A DNA stretch of 55,031 nt from NCBI GenBank assembly GCA_003508005.1, contig DNUE01000042.1:18018-73048 (forward strand). Direction: 5' to 3'. Positions 25,227-33,218 of the stretch are shown here, piece by piece (the first letter of the stretch is position 1; each line of letters begins with the position of its first letter). Made by a program: the position numbers and the translations under genes. The DNA is from Desulfobulbaceae bacterium. Its GTDB lineage: Bacteria; Desulfobacterota; Desulfobulbia; Desulfobulbales; Desulfobulbaceae. The notes below the pieces were generated by a model that worked only from the letters and a program-made list of their open reading frames with translations, was not told the DNA's origin and did no database searches.

Positions 25227-27328
25227 TGCCCCGGGAAAAAACAAAACCCCTTGAACTCCTCGCCCCGGCCGGCAGCCTGGAGGCCTTTTTCGCCGCCCTG
25301 GACAACGGCGCCGATGCCGTCTATTGCGGCCTGAAGGTTTTTTCCGCCCGGGTCAAGGCCAAGAACTTCTCCCTGCCCGAGGTGGATCGCCTCACCGCCT
25401 ATGCCCACCGGGAACGGAAAAAACTCTACGTCACCTTGAATACCCTGCTCAAGGAGGCGGAGCTGCCAAAACTGATCGATATCCTGGCGGACCTCTCCGG
25501 GATCGGCGTGGACGGCATCATCATTCAGGACCTGGGAGTCTGGCGGCTGGCCCGGAGCTGGTTCCCGGAGCTGCCCCTGCATGCATCCACCCAGATGACC
25601 GTGCACAACGGTGCCGGCGTGAGAATGCTGGAGCAGATGGGCTTTGTCCGGGCAGTGCTCGCCCGGGAGCTTTCCCTCGCCGAAATCGGGGAGATCCGCC
25701 GCCAGACCAGGATCGAGTTGGAATATTTCGTCCACGGGGCACTCTGCTTTGCCATCTCCGGCCAGTGTTTCTTTTCTTCCACGGTCAGCGGGATGAGCGG
25801 CAACCGCGGCCGCTGCGCGCAACCCTGCCGTCGCCGCCACCATCATCGCGACCAGCCCGGCTACTTCTTTTCCACCAGCGATCTCTGCGCCATTGACCTG
25901 CTGCCGGAACTGATCAGCGCCGGGATCACCAGCTTCAAGATCGAAGGGCGGATGAAAAGCGCCGAGTATGTGGCCCGGGTGGTGGCGGCCTACCGCCTGG
26001 TGCTGGACGTTCCAACCGGGGAGAGGAAAGAAGCGCTGCGCGAGGCCGGGGAACAGCTGGCCCTCTCCTTCGGCCGCGAAACGACAAGGGGCTTTCTCAC
26101 CGGCTTCGTCCCGGCCCGGATTGCTGCCCCTTCCAAGCACGGTGCTCTGGGCCACCACCTGGGCGATGTCGTCTCCCTGCGGGAAGGATTGATCGGCCTG
26201 ACTGTGAATGACCGACTGCATGTGGGCGACCGGCTGCGGATCCAGCCCGCTAATGACCAGGCGGGCACGGGCTTCACCGTGCGGGAGATACTGGCGGGTG
26301 ATAAAACGGTTCGGGCAGTGCGGGCCGGCGAGTTCGTGCGGGTGCGCAACTCCGGCAGGGGGCCTGTCCACACTGGCGACGGGGTATTCAAGGTGGGCGG
26401 CAAAGCCCGCTTTACCCTGAGCAGTGACGCCTGCTGGAAACGACTGGCGGAAATTTCCTTGCCTGGTGCTCGTCGAGGACAAGCAGGGGACCGCGCCGTG
26501 CAGGCCCAGGCCGCGCTGCTGGCTGCAAGGCCCTGCGGCGGCAGCACGGCCACAGAGGATTTGCGCACCGTCCAGGGCCGAGGAGCCTCCGACTGCAAGC
26601 TGCTGGAGCAGGCCGGCGCGGAACGGCTGCAACTCCCGCTCACCACGGAAAATCTTGCCGAGGTCAAAAAGAATGAACGGCGGCTGGCCGGACTCAGGGA
26701 ACGGTTGATCTGGGAGATCCCGCCCATGCTTTTCGGGGCCCAGTGGCAGGAATACCGGCGGGCCGTGCAAATGCTCGCCGGTCAGGGCTTTTGCACGTTC
26801 CGCGTGGCCAACCTGGGCCATATCCCCCTTTTTGCCGGTCTGCAGGACATGAAGCTGCTGGGCGGGTTCCGGTGCTCCGTGCTGAACAGTCAGGCAGCTC
26901 TGGCCTGGCATGAACTCGGGCTTGCCGAGCTTGCCGTCAGCATCGAGGATGACCGCGCCAATCTGGCGGAACTCTTCCGCCAGTCACTCCCCCTGCCCCT
27001 GGCCGTGACGGTGTACGGCCCCCTGCCCGTGCTCCTCTCCCGCATCCCGCTGCGGGGAATTCGCACCGGCACTGTGCTCCGCTCGGACAGGGAAGAAGGC
27101 TACCGGATCCTGACCCGTGCCGGGCTGACCGAGGTAGTGGGCGAGCAGGACTTTTCCCTGCTTGGCCATGTCCAGGAACTGCGGGCCATGGGCTGCCGTC
27201 GCTTCCTGGTCGACCTCGGTCAGTGCGGCGTTGGCTCCGCTAAGGGCCGGATAATCCTGGATGCGTTCGCCAGGGACCAGGCCCTTCCCGATACCACCCC
27301 CCTGAATTTCGACCGGGGCCTCGCCTGA
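25226..27328 (+). CDS. Peptidase U32 family protein (YegQ/RlhA-like)
   Basis: 700-aa protein. The N-terminal half is a typical U32 core: LELLAPAGSLEAFFAALDNGADAVYCG split across the first 35 residues, LHASTQMTVHN, FVHGALCFAISGQCFFSS, the Cys-rich SGNRGRCAQPCR and SFKIEGRMKS. U32 members include collagenase-like proteins and the RNA hydroxylase RlhA, which uses the conserved cysteines with an Fe-S cluster. The C-terminal half (about 420-700) is the extra domain of the longer, about 700-residue U32 group. The coupling to truA suggests an RNA-modification rather than protease role (inference). ATG at 25226 shares a base with the truA stop. Confidence 0.9.
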   Translation: MPREKTKPLELLAPAGSLEAFFAALDNGADAVYCGLKVFSARVKAKNFSLPEVDRLTAYAHRERKKLYVTLNTLLKEAELPKLIDILADLSGIGVDGIIIQDLGVWRLARSWFPELPLHASTQMTVHNGAGVRMLEQMGFVRAVLARELSLAEIGEIRRQTRIELEYFVHGALCFAISGQCFFSSTVSGMSGNRGRCAQPCRRRHHHRDQPGYFFSTSDLCAIDLLPELISAGITSFKIEGRMKSAEYVARVVAAYRLVLDVPTGERKEALREAGEQLALSFGRETTRGFLTGFVPARIAAPSKHGALGHHLGDVVSLREGLIGLTVNDRLHVGDRLRIQPANDQAGTGFTVREILAGDKTVRAVRAGEFVRVRNSGRGPVHTGDGVFKVGGKARFTLSSDACWKRLAEISLPGARRGQAGDRAVQAQAALLAARPCGGSTATEDLRTVQGRGASDCKLLEQAGAERLQLPLTTENLAEVKKNERRLAGLRERLIWEIPPMLFGAQWQEYRRAVQMLAGQGFCTFRVANLGHIPLFAGLQDMKLLGGFRCSVLNSQAALAWHELGLAELAVSIEDDRANLAELFRQSLPLPLAVTVYGPLPVLLSRIPLRGIRTGTVLRSDREEGYRILTRAGLTEVVGEQDFSLLGHVQELRAMGCRRFLVDLGQCGVGSAKGRIILDAFARDQALPDTTPLNFDRGLA

Positions 27329-27685
27329 GTCCGCCGCTCTTGTTTCGTCGTTTTACCCCTGCGCAGAGCAACCCTCCCTCTTCCGACCGCATTCTGCGCC
27401 CTGACGATAATCAGCGCTCGCAGAGCAGAGCGGGGAAAAGGGGGGGACATCCGCGTTATCCGTTATATCCCTTTGCAAAAGAGAAGAGAGAGGGCTTTCT
27501 CCGCAGGCTTGATCATCGAGCCGTCGCATGCCGGATCGGTTATGTCGAGAAGCAGGAACCTGAATCAAAGCCGTTCTTAACCAATTGCCGACAGGCGATG
27601 TCGCCCCTGGCTCCTGTGAAGCATAATTGACAATCTCAGATTCGGCGCCGACGATTCTGGCCACTTATTTTTTTGTTTTTTTCAA
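27329..27685. other. Intergenic region without a recognised gene
   Basis: 357 bases follow the U32 stop. No frame has a convincing start with ribosome-binding site, no tRNA fold was seen and no clear terminator was found. Short purine-rich tracts (AAGAGAAGAGAGAGGG at about 27479) are the only visible feature. Confidence 0.5.
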
Positions 27686-27714
27686 TTGACAGCGGTAGTA
27701 TTAATTATTATTTA
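27686..27714 (+). promoter_or_regulatory. Possible promoter of the selenoprotein gene
   Basis: TTGACA (27686-27691), 17 bases, TATTTA (27709-27714). The -35 box is perfect but the -10 is weak, suggesting dependence on an activator. The -10 lies in the left arm of the inverted repeat that follows. Confidence 0.4.
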
Positions 27715-27751
27715 AAATAACAACCTGACCGGTTAATTGTTATTTTAAATA
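27709..27751. promoter_or_regulatory. AT-rich 15-bp inverted repeat, operator candidate
   Basis: TATTTAAAATAACAA (27709-27723) and TTGTTATTTTAAATA (27737-27751) are perfect inverted arms around a 13-base GC-richer centre (CCTGACCGGTTAA). The dyad overlaps the likely -10 box and start site, the usual place for a repressor operator. It lacks a GC-rich stem, so it is a poor terminator. Confidence 0.55.
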
Positions 27752-27766
27752 CTAGACCTGACAGGA

Positions 27767-27830
27767 ACTCTCGTCCTCCGCCAGAGCTATCCGACCTAGG
27801 GGTCGGGCATTGAGCTGCGGTTACGAGGGT
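27767..27830 (+). ncRNA. Structured RNA leader (nested hairpin) of the selenoprotein mRNA, family not recognised
   Basis: Three stacked helices are visible: an outer 8-bp stem ACTCTCGT (27767-27774) with ACGAGGGT (27823-27830, one G-U); a middle stem CCGC (27778-27781) with GCGG (27817-27820) and AGCT (27785-27788) with AGCT (27813-27816); and a terminal stem CCGACC (27791-27796) with GGTCGG (27801-27806) closed by TAGG. A second hairpin TTTGCC...GGCAAA follows at 27840-27866. It sits 100 bases before the start codon. It does not match any riboswitch consensus I know. It could be a metabolite sensor, a protein-binding leader or a stability element. Confidence 0.5.
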
Positions 27831-27929
27831 GTTGCACATTTTGCCTGCATGCTGCTTCGTGGCAAACTCTATTATTAACCATGTTTATTTAAAAACGTAT
27901 TGCTAACTAATAAAATTCAGGAGGTGTTT

Positions 27930-29273
27930 ATGAAAAAAATCAAACTCACACTATTTATCCCGATTGCCATCATGCTGGCATTCCTGTCCTTTGGCTGTGC
28001 CAAGGATATGGGTAAACCATCGGCAGCTGCCAAACCCGCGGCGGTAGAGACGCAAAAGCAGGCCGATAATGTCTACACCGGGTCTGTCACCGGCAAATCG
28101 AACAAGGCCAAAACCGTCTCCATCCAGGTCGGCCAGGGGGATGCCGCGGTAACCCACATGCTCAAGTTCGACGACAAGACCACCGGCCTTGAGTTCGCTG
28201 AGCAAGGCGAAGCGGCGATCATCACCTGGGAGCAGCGGGGTGAGGACAAGTTTGCCACGGTCATCAAGCCGAAACTGGCCAAGCTCCCTGAAGGCGTGAC
28301 CGAGATCAAAGTGGACGAGCTGTTCAAACTCGTGGAAGACAAATCACCGATAACCCTGGTTGATGCGCGTCCGCCATTCAGGTACAATCCGGCGCATATT
28401 CCCGGCGCCATCAATATCCCGGTGCCCGTGCTGAAAGAAAAGGGAGCGGCAGTCCTGCCCGCGGACAAGAACAGCCTGATCGTCTTTTACTGTCAGGGTG
28501 TCACGTGAGGCATGACCACCGAAAACGCCGGTCTGGCGAAAAAACTTGGCTACACCAATGTCCGCGCATTTCTTGATGGCATTCCTGCCTGGATCAAGGA
28601 AGGGTATCCCGTCTACGCATCGTACGAATTCGTCGCAAAGGGCAATATCGTCCTCCTAGACCTGAGAAAAGACGGCGCAGCCATCGAGGGCAGGATTCCC
28701 CGTGCCGTGGTCGTTCCCTACTCGACCCTGGAGAAAAGGGCCAACGACATCCCGCGTAATGCCCCGGTCGTCCTCTACAGCGACAATGAAGAGGAAGTGC
28801 TGAACGCCTATCAAGACCTGCTTGATGACGGGTTCAAAAACGTATCGCTGGTTCCCGGCAACTACAAGGGCTGGGTGGATTGGCAATACGGCGTAATTGT
28901 CAAAGGCCCGATTTTCTCCAATGAAATTCGCTGGGTCCGCCAGCTCGGCAAGGGCGAAGTGTCGGTGGACGAGTTCAGAAAAGCCACTAAGGGCGAACTC
29001 CCTGACGTCTTTGTCATCGACGCCCGCACCGATGAGGAAATCGCCGAGTTCGGCATTTTTACCAATACCGTCAATATTCCCCTGGATGAAATTCCCAAGC
29101 GGCTGAACGAAATCCCCAAGGGAAAGCGGATCTTCGTGCACTGCTCAACCGGGGCCAGGGCCGACCTTGCCTATCATGAACTGGTAAAAAACGGATATGA
29201 TGTCAAATTCCTGCTTTTGGACATCACGGATCCGGAATGCGATTGCGAAATCATCAAGCCTAAATTAAACTAA
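27930..29273 (+). CDS. Selenocysteine-containing triple-rhodanese lipoprotein (UGA recoded at codon 193)
   Basis: 447 aa when the in-frame TGA at 28506-28508 is read as selenocysteine; a conventional reading splits it into two frames meeting exactly in phase with no other stop. Start ATG at 27930 behind AGGAGG. Residues 1-23 are a lipoprotein-like signal (LSFGC, lipid Cys23, slightly atypical box), so it is exported. After a short unrecognised domain come three rhodanese modules: module 1 (about 125-225) with active loop C188-Q-G-V-T-U193; module 2 (about 230-315) degenerate, no Cys (VVLYSDNEEE); module 3 (about 330-447) with HCSTGARAD (Cys405). Rhodaneses transfer sulfane sulfur; a Cys/Sec pair in the loop suggests sulfur, selenium or redox chemistry in the periplasm (inference). 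Cys homologues at the Sec site are expected. Confidence 0.85.
28506..28544 (+). promoter_or_regulatory. Bacterial SECIS-like element
   Basis: Right after the UGA codon, CGCC (28526-28529) and GGCG (28535-28538) close the five-base loop GGTCT (28530-28534). In E. coli fdhF the SelB-binding apical loop is also GGUCU, starting 18 bases after UGA; here the distance is 21 bases. The lower stem is weak by eye. Confidence 0.7.
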
Positions 29274-29297
29274 AAGTCCATCGCATCCTTCTTGACT

Positions 29298-29334
29298 AAA
29301 GGGGACAGCCGGCGTACCTCCGGCTGTCCCCTTT
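29298..29334. terminator. Terminator after the selenoprotein gene
   Basis: A perfect 15-bp stem AAAGGGGACAGCCGG / CCGGCTGTCCCCTTT with a 7-base loop, followed by ATCTTTT, lies 24 bases past the stop codon. Confidence 0.85.
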
Positions 29335-29510
29335 ATCTTTTCCTGAACATGACAAAACTGTCCGCTGAGTTTTCTCTGACCGGAAATCAGGAGGAAGACA
29401 AAGGAAAGAGTGCTCGCAAATATCAAAAAGGGGTGATACAACTCGGACAAAAGAAAACTTGAGGTCTCTGCGCGAAAGCAGCAGGCGGAAACGTCCGTTG
29501 AGGAAGGACA

Positions 29511-29798
29511 ATGGAAAAGAAGCGGAAAGAGATCATCGTCACGGTCATCGGCAAGGACGAGGTCGGCATCGTGGCCCGGATCGCCACGACCCTGGCCGAA
29601 TCCACCATCAACATCATCGACATCAACCAGACGATCCTCGGCGGCGAGATCTTTGCCATGACCCTGCTGGCCGACCGCATCAAATCCAGGCTTTCCCTGC
29701 CCGAGATCACGGAGAGGCTGCAGGACTCGGTGGCCGGCATGTCGCTCAAGGTCACCGTGCAGGATTCGGAAGTCTTTCAATACATGCACCGGGTATAG
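29511..29798 (+). CDS. ACT domain protein (UPF0237 type)
   Basis: 95-aa single ACT domain (small-ligand, often amino-acid binding): IIVTVIGKDEVGIVARIATTLAE then INIIDINQTILGGEIFAMTLLAD. The GKDxxGIVA start is typical of the stand-alone UPF0237 group. GAGGAAGGACA precedes the ATG. It is followed after 5 bases by the UPF0210 gene; this two-gene arrangement is conserved in many anaerobes and streptococci, and the ACT protein is thought to sense a ligand for its partner (inference). Confidence 0.92.
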   Translation: MEKKRKEIIVTVIGKDEVGIVARIATTLAESTINIIDINQTILGGEIFAMTLLADRIKSRLSLPEITERLQDSVAGMSLKVTVQDSEVFQYMHRV

Positions 29799-29803
29799 CA
29801 GCC

Positions 29804-31168
29804 GTGAAATTCTCCAGCGAAGAGATCCTGGAAACTGTAGGGATGATCGCCGAAGACAAGCTGGACATCCGGACGGTGACCCTCGGCATTTCCCTGCTTG
29901 ACTGCGCGGACCCGGATCCGGCTGCCTGCGCCCGCAAGGTTCGCGAGAAAATCCTGGCCGGCGCTGAAGGGCTGAGCGAAAAGACCGACGATGTCTCCGC
30001 CGAGTACGGCCTGCCGATCATCAACAAGCGGATCAGCCTGACCCCCCTGTCCCTGGTGGTGCCAACCGCCGACCCATCGGCCTTCATCGAGGTTGCCCAC
30101 GCGATCGACAGCGCGGCGGCGGCGGTCGGCGTCAATTTCATCGGCGGGTACACGGCGATGATCCAGAAGGGCGAAACCGCCATCGACCGGGCCCTGATTA
30201 CCGCGATGCCCGAGGTCCTGGCCGCCACCCAAAGGTTCTGCGCCTCGGTGGTTCTCGCCTCCACCAAGTCCGGGATCAACATGGACGGCTGCTACACCAT
30301 GAGCCGGATCATGAAGAAGACCGCCGAGCGCACCAGGGACCAGGACGGCATCGGCTGCGCCAAGCTGGTCCTCTTTGCCAACCCGGTGGAGGACAACCCC
30401 TTCATGGCCGGTGCCTTCTATGGCCCAGGGGAAAGCGAAAGCTCCATCCTGGTTGGGGTGAGCGGACCCGGCGCGGTGCGGCGCGCCCTGGAAAACCTCG
30501 GTCCCGACGCCGATCTCGGCCAGGTGGCCGAGGCAATCAAGAAGACCGCCTTCAAGATCACCCGCGCCGGCGAACTGATCGGCAGGGCAATGGCGCGGCA
30601 GCTGGGCGTCTCCTTCGGCATCCTCGACCTGTCGCTGGCACCCACCCCGGCCGAGGGCGACTCGGTGGGTCAGATCCTGGAAACCATGGGGCTGGCCATG
30701 CCCGGCGCCCCCGGTTCCACCGCCGCGCTGATGATGCTGAACGACGCAGTCAAAAAAGGCGGCCTCTTTGCCTCCTCCTCGGTAGGCGGCCTTTCCGGTG
30801 CCTTCATCCCGGTGAGCGAGGACGCCTCCATGATCCGGGCGGCCCGGGCCGGCGCGATCACCATCGAAAAGCTCGAAGCGATGACTTCCGTCTGCTCCGT
30901 GGGACTGGACATGATCGCCATACCCGGCGCCACCAGCGCCGAAACCCTGGCGGCGATCATCGCCGATGAAATGGCCATCGGCTGCGCCAATGCCAAGACC
31001 ACCGCAGTGCGGATCATACCCGCCCCGGGCAAGGATGTCGGCGACTCAGTCCACTTCGGCGGCTTACTCGGCGAAGCGCCGGTCATGGCGGTGAGCAGGG
31101 TCTCCGCCGACAACTTTGTCCGCCGCGGCGGCCGGATCCCGGCGCCAGTCCGATCGCTGACCAACTAG
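29804..31168 (+). CDS. UPF0210 (DUF711/PFL-like) family protein
   Basis: 454 aa, the family's usual size. Recognised by KLDIRTVTLGISLLDC, INKRISLTPLSLV, NFIGGYTAMIQKG, NMDGCYTMSRIMKKTAE, PGAPGSTAALMMLNDAVKKG and SVCSVGLDMIAIPG. The fold resembles glycyl-radical (PFL-like) barrels but the biochemical function is not established. The GTG at 29804 begins KFSSEEILETVGMI, the typical family start; an upstream in-frame extension runs through the ACT gene and is not used. Coupled to the ACT gene with 5 bases between. Confidence 0.9.
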   Translation: MKFSSEEILETVGMIAEDKLDIRTVTLGISLLDCADPDPAACARKVREKILAGAEGLSEKTDDVSAEYGLPIINKRISLTPLSLVVPTADPSAFIEVAHAIDSAAAAVGVNFIGGYTAMIQKGETAIDRALITAMPEVLAATQRFCASVVLASTKSGINMDGCYTMSRIMKKTAERTRDQDGIGCAKLVLFANPVEDNPFMAGAFYGPGESESSILVGVSGPGAVRRALENLGPDADLGQVAEAIKKTAFKITRAGELIGRAMARQLGVSFGILDLSLAPTPAEGDSVGQILETMGLAMPGAPGSTAALMMLNDAVKKGGLFASSSVGGLSGAFIPVSEDASMIRAARAGAITIEKLEAMTSVCSVGLDMIAIPGATSAETLAAIIADEMAIGCANAKTTAVRIIPAPGKDVGDSVHFGGLLGEAPVMAVSRVSADNFVRRGGRIPAPVRSLTN

Positions 31169-31188
31169 CGCCCCCCCTTCCCTTCCTC

Positions 31189-31644
31189 ATGGAGGAATTT
31201 CTTCTCAACCAGGGGACCCTGGCGCTGTTCGTTCTCGGTTTTCTGGCGGCCACCCTTGTCCCTGTCGGTTCCGAATGGCTGCTGGTCGCCCTGCTCATCA
31301 GGGGTCATGACCCCTTTCCCGCGGTGGTGGCCGCGACCGCGGGAAACACCCTGGGCGCCTGCACCACCTACTGTATCGGCCTGTGGGGGGCACCCCTTCT
31401 GATCGGCAAGCTGCTGCGCATCAGCCCCGCGCAGCAGAAAAAAGCAGAGTCCTTGTATTCCCGCTACGGCGCATGGTCCCTCCTTCTTTCCTGGCTGCCG
31501 GTAGTGGGGGATCCCCTTTGCCTGGCAGGCGGGATTCTCCGCATCCGCTTCGCCCGATTTCTCCTCCTCGTCCTGAGCGGCAAGCTGGCCCGCTATGCCC
31601 TGGTCTGCTTCGTGACGCTGAAGGCTGCCTGCATCGCCAATTGA
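31189..31644 (+). CDS. yqaA: YqaA family inner-membrane protein (VTT/DedA-like)
   Basis: 151-aa membrane protein of the small VTT (SNARE-associated/DedA-like) group. Hydrophobic segments alternate with LVPVGSEWLLVALLIRG, AATAGNTLGACTTYCIGLWG, LLSWLPVVGDPLCLAGGILR and a C-terminal helix. The GNTLGA and VVGDPLC blocks match YqaA. It starts 20 bases after the UPF0210 stop but no ribosome-binding site is evident. Function unknown, with a membrane lipid or phosphate-linked role suggested for relatives. Confidence 0.88.
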   Translation: MEEFLLNQGTLALFVLGFLAATLVPVGSEWLLVALLIRGHDPFPAVVAATAGNTLGACTTYCIGLWGAPLLIGKLLRISPAQQKKAESLYSRYGAWSLLLSWLPVVGDPLCLAGGILRIRFARFLLLVLSGKLARYALVCFVTLKAACIAN

Positions 31645-31696
31645 GTAAACAAACTTTTCCCCAAGTGAGGAAATAGGAAGACGGTGCAATTCGCCA

Positions 31697-31725
31697 TTGA
31701 AGTGCGCCGCAAACAGCTATATACT
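31697..31725 (+). promoter_or_regulatory. Promoter of cfa
   Basis: TTGAAG (31697-31702), 17 bases, TATACT (31720-31725), leaving a leader of about 140 bases before the cfa ATG. Confidence 0.6.
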
Positions 31726-31869
31726 TATTAAAGATAACAAGAGTGCTGGCTTTCCGGCTGCCTCCCTTTTTTCATCCTTGAGTCCTGTATCAGCGAGGAT
31801 TCACTCCTCCTGTAAGATATCTTCTTATGTCGTTTGTTTTTTCAAGAACCATAAAGAGGATGTTTTGCC

Positions 31870-33018
31870 ATGATGGGATTCATCAACAACTCAAGCGAGC
31901 AGTACCTCACCGACCTCCTCTCCCAAGCTGACATCGAAGTCAACGGCAGCCGCCCCTGGGATATCACCGTCAGCAACCGCGGCTTCTTCGATCGCATCGT
32001 CTCCTCTGGCTCCTTGGCCTTGGGCGAATCGTACATGGACGGCTGGTGGCACTGCGAAGCCCTTGACCAATTTTTTTTCAAGCTGCTCCGGCACGGGACC
32101 GACCGGAAGTTCCGGCTCACCCCTCCCATGGTCATCAGCTACCTCAAGGCCTGCGTCCTCAACTGCCAATGCAGGCGCCGGGCGTTTCAAGTCGGGGAAC
32201 AGCATTACGATACCGGCAACGATCTTTTCAGGCTGATGCTTGATGATCGCATGGTCTACAGTTGCGCCTACTGGCAGGACGCAAAAAACCTGAACGAGGC
32301 CCAGGAAGCCAAGTTGGATCTGATCTGCCGCAAGCTGCGCCTTGCGCCCGGCATGCGGCTGCTCGATATCGGCTGCGGCTGGGGCAGCCTGCTCCGGTTT
32401 GCCGCCCGCCGCTACGGGGTTGAGGCGGTGGGGGTTACTGTGTCAAGGGAGCAGGCAGAACTGGCCAGGCAGCGCTGCGCGGGGCTACCCATTGAGGTTC
32501 GTCTTCAGGACTACCGGGAAATTTCCGATACCTTTGATGCCATCGTGTCGGTGGGAATGTTTGAGCACGTCGGCTATAAAAATTACCGGACATTCATGAA
32601 AGTCGTCCGTCACTGCCTTAGCGATGAGGGTCTGTTCCTCCTGCACACGATAGCAGCCAATCAGACCTCGCGCACCTGCGATCCGTGGTTCGACAAATAC
32701 ATCTTTCCAAACGGCATGCTCCCCTCCATCAGGCAGGTCGGTTCAGCTATCGAAGGGCTCTTAATAATGGAAGACTGGCACAATTTCGGCATCTCCTATG
32801 ACAGGACGCTGATGGCCTGGCATGACAACTTCCAACGCCACTGGCCCATCCTGAAAGAAAAATACAGCGAACGGTTCCGCAGGATGTGGTGCTTCTATCT
32901 GCTCTCCCTGGCCGGAGCTTTCCGCGCCAGGCATACCCAGGTGTGGCAGGTGGTGATGTCGCCAAGCGGCAAAATTGGAGGCTATATAAGCCTGCGTTGC
33001 CCGGAATGCCTAACCTGA
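31870..33018 (+). CDS. cfa: Cyclopropane-fatty-acyl-phospholipid synthase
   Basis: 382-aa SAM-dependent enzyme that adds a methylene bridge to unsaturated acyl chains of membrane phospholipids. N-terminal lipid-binding part with SLALGESYMDGWWHC, then the Rossmann domain: QHYDTGNDLFRLMLDDRMVYSCAYW, SAM-binding LLDIGCGWGSLLRFAA (about residue 160), SVGMFEHVGYKNY and DKYIFPNGMLPS, ending in RARHTQVWQVV. These are the E. coli Cfa-type signatures. AGAGGA is upstream of the ATG. Stands alone. Confidence 0.96.
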   Translation: MMGFINNSSEQYLTDLLSQADIEVNGSRPWDITVSNRGFFDRIVSSGSLALGESYMDGWWHCEALDQFFFKLLRHGTDRKFRLTPPMVISYLKACVLNCQCRRRAFQVGEQHYDTGNDLFRLMLDDRMVYSCAYWQDAKNLNEAQEAKLDLICRKLRLAPGMRLLDIGCGWGSLLRFAARRYGVEAVGVTVSREQAELARQRCAGLPIEVRLQDYREISDTFDAIVSVGMFEHVGYKNYRTFMKVVRHCLSDEGLFLLHTIAANQTSRTCDPWFDKYIFPNGMLPSIRQVGSAIEGLLIMEDWHNFGISYDRTLMAWHDNFQRHWPILKEKYSERFRRMWCFYLLSLAGAFRARHTQVWQVVMSPSGKIGGYISLRCPECLT

Positions 33019-33059
33019 TCCCCGTGAAAATGGCCATCCCCGGCTGCCCGCCTACCCCG

Positions 33060-33218
33060 CTGGCCCTCCTGCAGGGCCCTCTCCAACTCCTGCGCAAAAA
33101 GTTCCGCTCAAAGGGACAGAGCAGTCCGAGCCGCAGTTTGGCTCGAAACAGCCTTATCTGTTCCTTCAGCAGCTTGTAATTGCCGGATCAACAACCGGTG
33201 CTCCAGCTCTTTCTTATG
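33060..33218 (-). pseudogene. Possible remnant of an IS66-type transposase N-terminus
   Basis: On the minus strand, translated pieces in three frames resemble the coiled N-terminus of IS66 TnpC: HKKELEHRLLIRQLQ, then after a frameshift YKLLKEQIRLFRAKL, then AQELERALQEGQ. No terminal repeats are visible and the pieces are short, so this is tentative. Confidence 0.22.

Noticed and set aside
27479..27660. Possible tRNA (selC) in the gap before the selenoprotein
   Set aside because: No acceptor/T-arm pairing or GGTTCGA-type loop could be found in this stretch.
27930..28508. Selenoprotein gene as a broken gene (premature stop or two separate genes)
   Set aside because: Both parts stay in one phase, the stop falls at a chemically meaningful loop position, and a GGTCT-loop hairpin follows; a nonsense mutation would not be expected to show all of these.
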